NCBI RefSeq assembly: GCF_001680005.1
Contig: NC_033559.1
Coordinates: forward strand, 496,001 to 560,000
From: Plasmodium coatneyi
Lineage: Eukaryota; Apicomplexa; Aconoidasida; Haemosporida; Plasmodiidae
DNA: 64,000 nt
Direction: 5' to 3'
Shown: positions 62,355-64,000 of the stretch, in pieces
Layout: each line of letters opens with the position of its first letter
How positions within the stretch are numbered: position 1 is the first letter of the stretch
Notes under the pieces: model-generated
The model's input: only the letters and a program-made list of their open reading frames with translations
Database searches by the model: none
What the model was told of the DNA's origin: nothing
Made by a program: the position numbers and the translations under genes

Positions 62355-64000
62355 TCAGAAGGAGCTCTGACTGAGTATCTGACGCAAAATGTCGCAGGGT
62401 TTCTCGAGCACCTTGGCCCGCAAATCAAACTGCACCATCGAGCCATCATTAAGGACACCGATGTAGTCAACGAAATTGAGCAGGTCCAATCGGTGAGTAA
62501 AAATGATCGACGTTTTTCCCTTCATATATTTCAGTAACGCTTCGTTAATTATGTTCTCCGATAATTTGTCTAGCGAAGAAGTCGGTTCATCCAAAATGAG
62601 AATTTTATTTTTCTTAAATAAATTCTGCGCAAGGTAAACTCTCTGCTTTTGTCCTCCCGACAAGGAAGATCCATCCACCCCTACATTTACATCATCGTAA
62701 TGAGCATACTTACTTAAAAAGTCATGAATGTGAAAATTTTTATACGTATCTTTCAACATATCTGGCGTAATTTTTTTTAAATTTTCTTGCACGTTTTGTA
62801 TTTCCCTGGTGACAAAGGAGTGTATTTCGTCCAATTCGTCGATTGCAAGTTGGTGTGACTCGAGGGTATTTTCAGACGCCGTGTTGTTCAGCATTGTCGA
62901 TTTGGTACCTCTACACGAATTTATGTTTTTTCTATTTTTGGTGCACCTTTGGGAAATTTTTTCTTCCTCTATGAGTATTAATTGCTCCTTCAGCATCTGT
63001 TCATATGCCTTGAGGGGGTAGAGCAAATTGCCCTGGATAGACATATTGAAAAGAAACGGGTTTTGCGTGATTACTCCTTGGATGTACCTTAAGGCTGAGG
63101 AGCTGATTTTCTCAATTTGGAAATTGCCTATGAGGATGTTTCCCGCGTTGGGGGTGTTCTTCTTGGAGAGCAGATTTAGGATGGTCGTTTTTCCGCTGCC
63201 ACTTTTGCCTACAATGGCAACTGATTTGTTGTGCGGCAGGAAGAAGGAGACATTCTTCAGGGCGTAATTGTTCTCCTCCACGCGTTTGCTACTTGCGCGA
63301 TCTGTGTGGTTCGCAGGGGTCGTGCTGCTCGTGCAGTCCGTTGCGCTAGTGCCGCTGCTCCCTGCACTGCTCCTGCGTGAAGCGGGATCCACCTCGGCAT
63401 AGGACTTGTCGTGGGGGATGATCTCCTCATCTTTGCCATACGAAAAAGAAACGTTGTCAAACTTGATGGAGTAATCCTCATTTTTGAGGAAAAGAATTGT
63501 GTCCTTCGACCAGTGCTCGTTGTATTCACTCTTGGGGAGGTTAATAATTTGAAGTACCTTTGCGCATGAGCCAATGCATTTCTGAAGATCGCCAATGGAT
63601 TGCATAACACCCTGTATGCCACTACCACAAAATAGGGAGTACATAATTAGGGAAAATAAATCTCCCGTATTTATGTACTTATTGGCAATTAAATAATTCC
63701 CATAATAAATCAAGTGGAGCAGAAATAGCGAAATGATACTAACGAAGAGGAAGTGGTTTCCAGCTTTGACGAGTGAATACTTCGCACCCGATTTGTACAC
63801 TTCATTTAAATAATTTGTAAATTCTTTTTTTTCAAAAGATTCTCCATTGAGTAGTCTAACGTTACCAATGTTGTGTATCTTCTCTGACGCAAAGTCGATG
63901 CAATTACTTAACTTCTCTTGCTTTACAATGCTGATTTGTTTTACAATTTTTCCATAAGTGGTACCAATTATCAGAGAAGCAGAGACGGGGAGTAAAAAGG
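62355..64000 (-). CDS. MDR7: ABC transporter B family protein, C-terminal part (truncated by window edge)
   Basis: The frame is open from the right edge to the stop at 62355, so the N-terminus lies outside the window. The first part is the end of a transmembrane domain (IGNVRLLNGESFEK-type stretch, then LFVSIISLFLLHLIYYGNYL). The nucleotide-binding domain carries Walker A GKSGSGKTT (about 63185-63215), Q-loop GVITQNPF, signature SLSGGQKQR (about 62640-62668), Walker B ILILDEPTSSLD and H-loop FTHR, all intact. One membrane domain plus one ATPase domain suggests a half transporter. Two inserts enlarge the ATPase domain: a Ser/Thr-rich one before Walker A and a Lys/Glu/Asn-rich one of about 100 residues before the signature. 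The name MDR7 comes from remembered gene order; the substrate and membrane are unknown. Confidence 0.85.
   Translation of the reverse strand, partial: FLLPVSASLIIGTTYGKIVKQISIVKQEKLSNCIDFASEKIHNIGNVRLLNGESFEKKEFTNYLNEVYKSGAKYSLVKAGNHFLFVSIISLFLLHLIYYGNYLIANKYINTGDLFSLIMYSLFCGSGIQGVMQSIGDLQKCIGSCAKVLQIINLPKSEYNEHWSKDTILFLKNEDYSIKFDNVSFSYGKDEEIIPHDKSYAEVDPASRRSSAGSSGTSATDCTSSTTPANHTDRASSKRVEENNYALKNVSFFLPHNKSVAIVGKSGSGKTTILNLLSKKNTPNAGNILIGNFQIEKISSSALRYIQGVITQNPFLFNMSIQGNLLYPLKAYEQMLKEQLILIEEEKISQRCTKNRKNINSCRGTKSTMLNNTASENTLESHQLAIDELDEIHSFVTREIQNVQENLKKITPDMLKDTYKNFHIHDFLSKYAHYDDVNVGVDGSSLSGGQKQRVYLAQNLFKKNKILILDEPTSSLDKLSENIINEALLKYMKGKTSIIFTHRLDLLNFVDYIGVLNDGSMVQFDLRAKVLEKPCDILRQILSQSSF

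Overview
The window is a gene-rich core chromosome segment of a malaria parasite of the relatively GC-rich simian/vivax-like clade (P. vivax, P. knowlesi or P. cynomolgi type). The evidence is very long poly(A)/poly(T) tracts between genes, proteins padded with low-complexity Asn/Asp/Glu/Lys-rich inserts, short GT-AG introns (about 60-160 bases), coding regions much less AT-rich than P. falciparum, and a run of recognisable Plasmodium proteins. From memory (not checked here) the order matches the P. falciparum chromosome 12 block from an amino acid transporter through KROX1, CIA1, PDE-alpha and porphobilinogen deaminase to an ABCB transporter. The species cannot be settled from this sequence alone.

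Layout, left to right: an AAAP-type amino acid transporter (+, 1595-5989); a RAD17-like clamp loader (-, 6338-10591); a small TIM10-type chaperone (+, 11456-11683); a three-exon DUF4460/TCAIM-like protein (+, 12641-14067); a membrane RING E3 ligase (-, 14866-17601); a 7.8-kb gene-free divergent spacer; a PTC7-like PPM phosphatase (+, 25395-29663); a two-exon PYM homologue (-, 31600-32232); a C2H2-like zinc-finger protein (-, 33961-36801); a four-exon LSm7 (+, 38391-39196); the 11-finger protein KROX1 (-, 40110-44759); the WD40 protein CIA1 (+, 49040-51172); membrane phosphodiesterase PDE-alpha (+, 53070-56214, three exons); apicoplast porphobilinogen deaminase (+, 56915-58264); a multi-exon small membrane protein of unknown function (+, 59338-60966); an ATP11/ATPAF1 F1-assembly chaperone (-, 61004-61645); and the C-terminal part of an ABCB-type half transporter (-, 62355 to beyond the right edge).

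The genes do not form an operon. Several serve organelles (TIM10, DUF4460 protein, ATP11 and perhaps the ABCB protein for the mitochondrion; PBGD for apicoplast haem synthesis), CIA1 serves cytosolic Fe-S assembly, LSm7 and PYM serve RNA metabolism, and PDE-alpha, the PPM phosphatase, KROX1 and the RING ligase are regulatory. I found no mobile element, CRISPR array, tRNA or rRNA. I also found no convincing new biological system. The items most worth a second look are: an unresolved 3' end of the 59338 gene (three competing models), a structured-looking island at 30,890-31,130, stop-free introns that keep the frame in PDE-alpha and LSm7, a duplicated zinc-finger module in KROX1 with a His-to-Cys change, a RAD17 ATPase split by about 700 residues, and the 7.8-kb divergent spacer.
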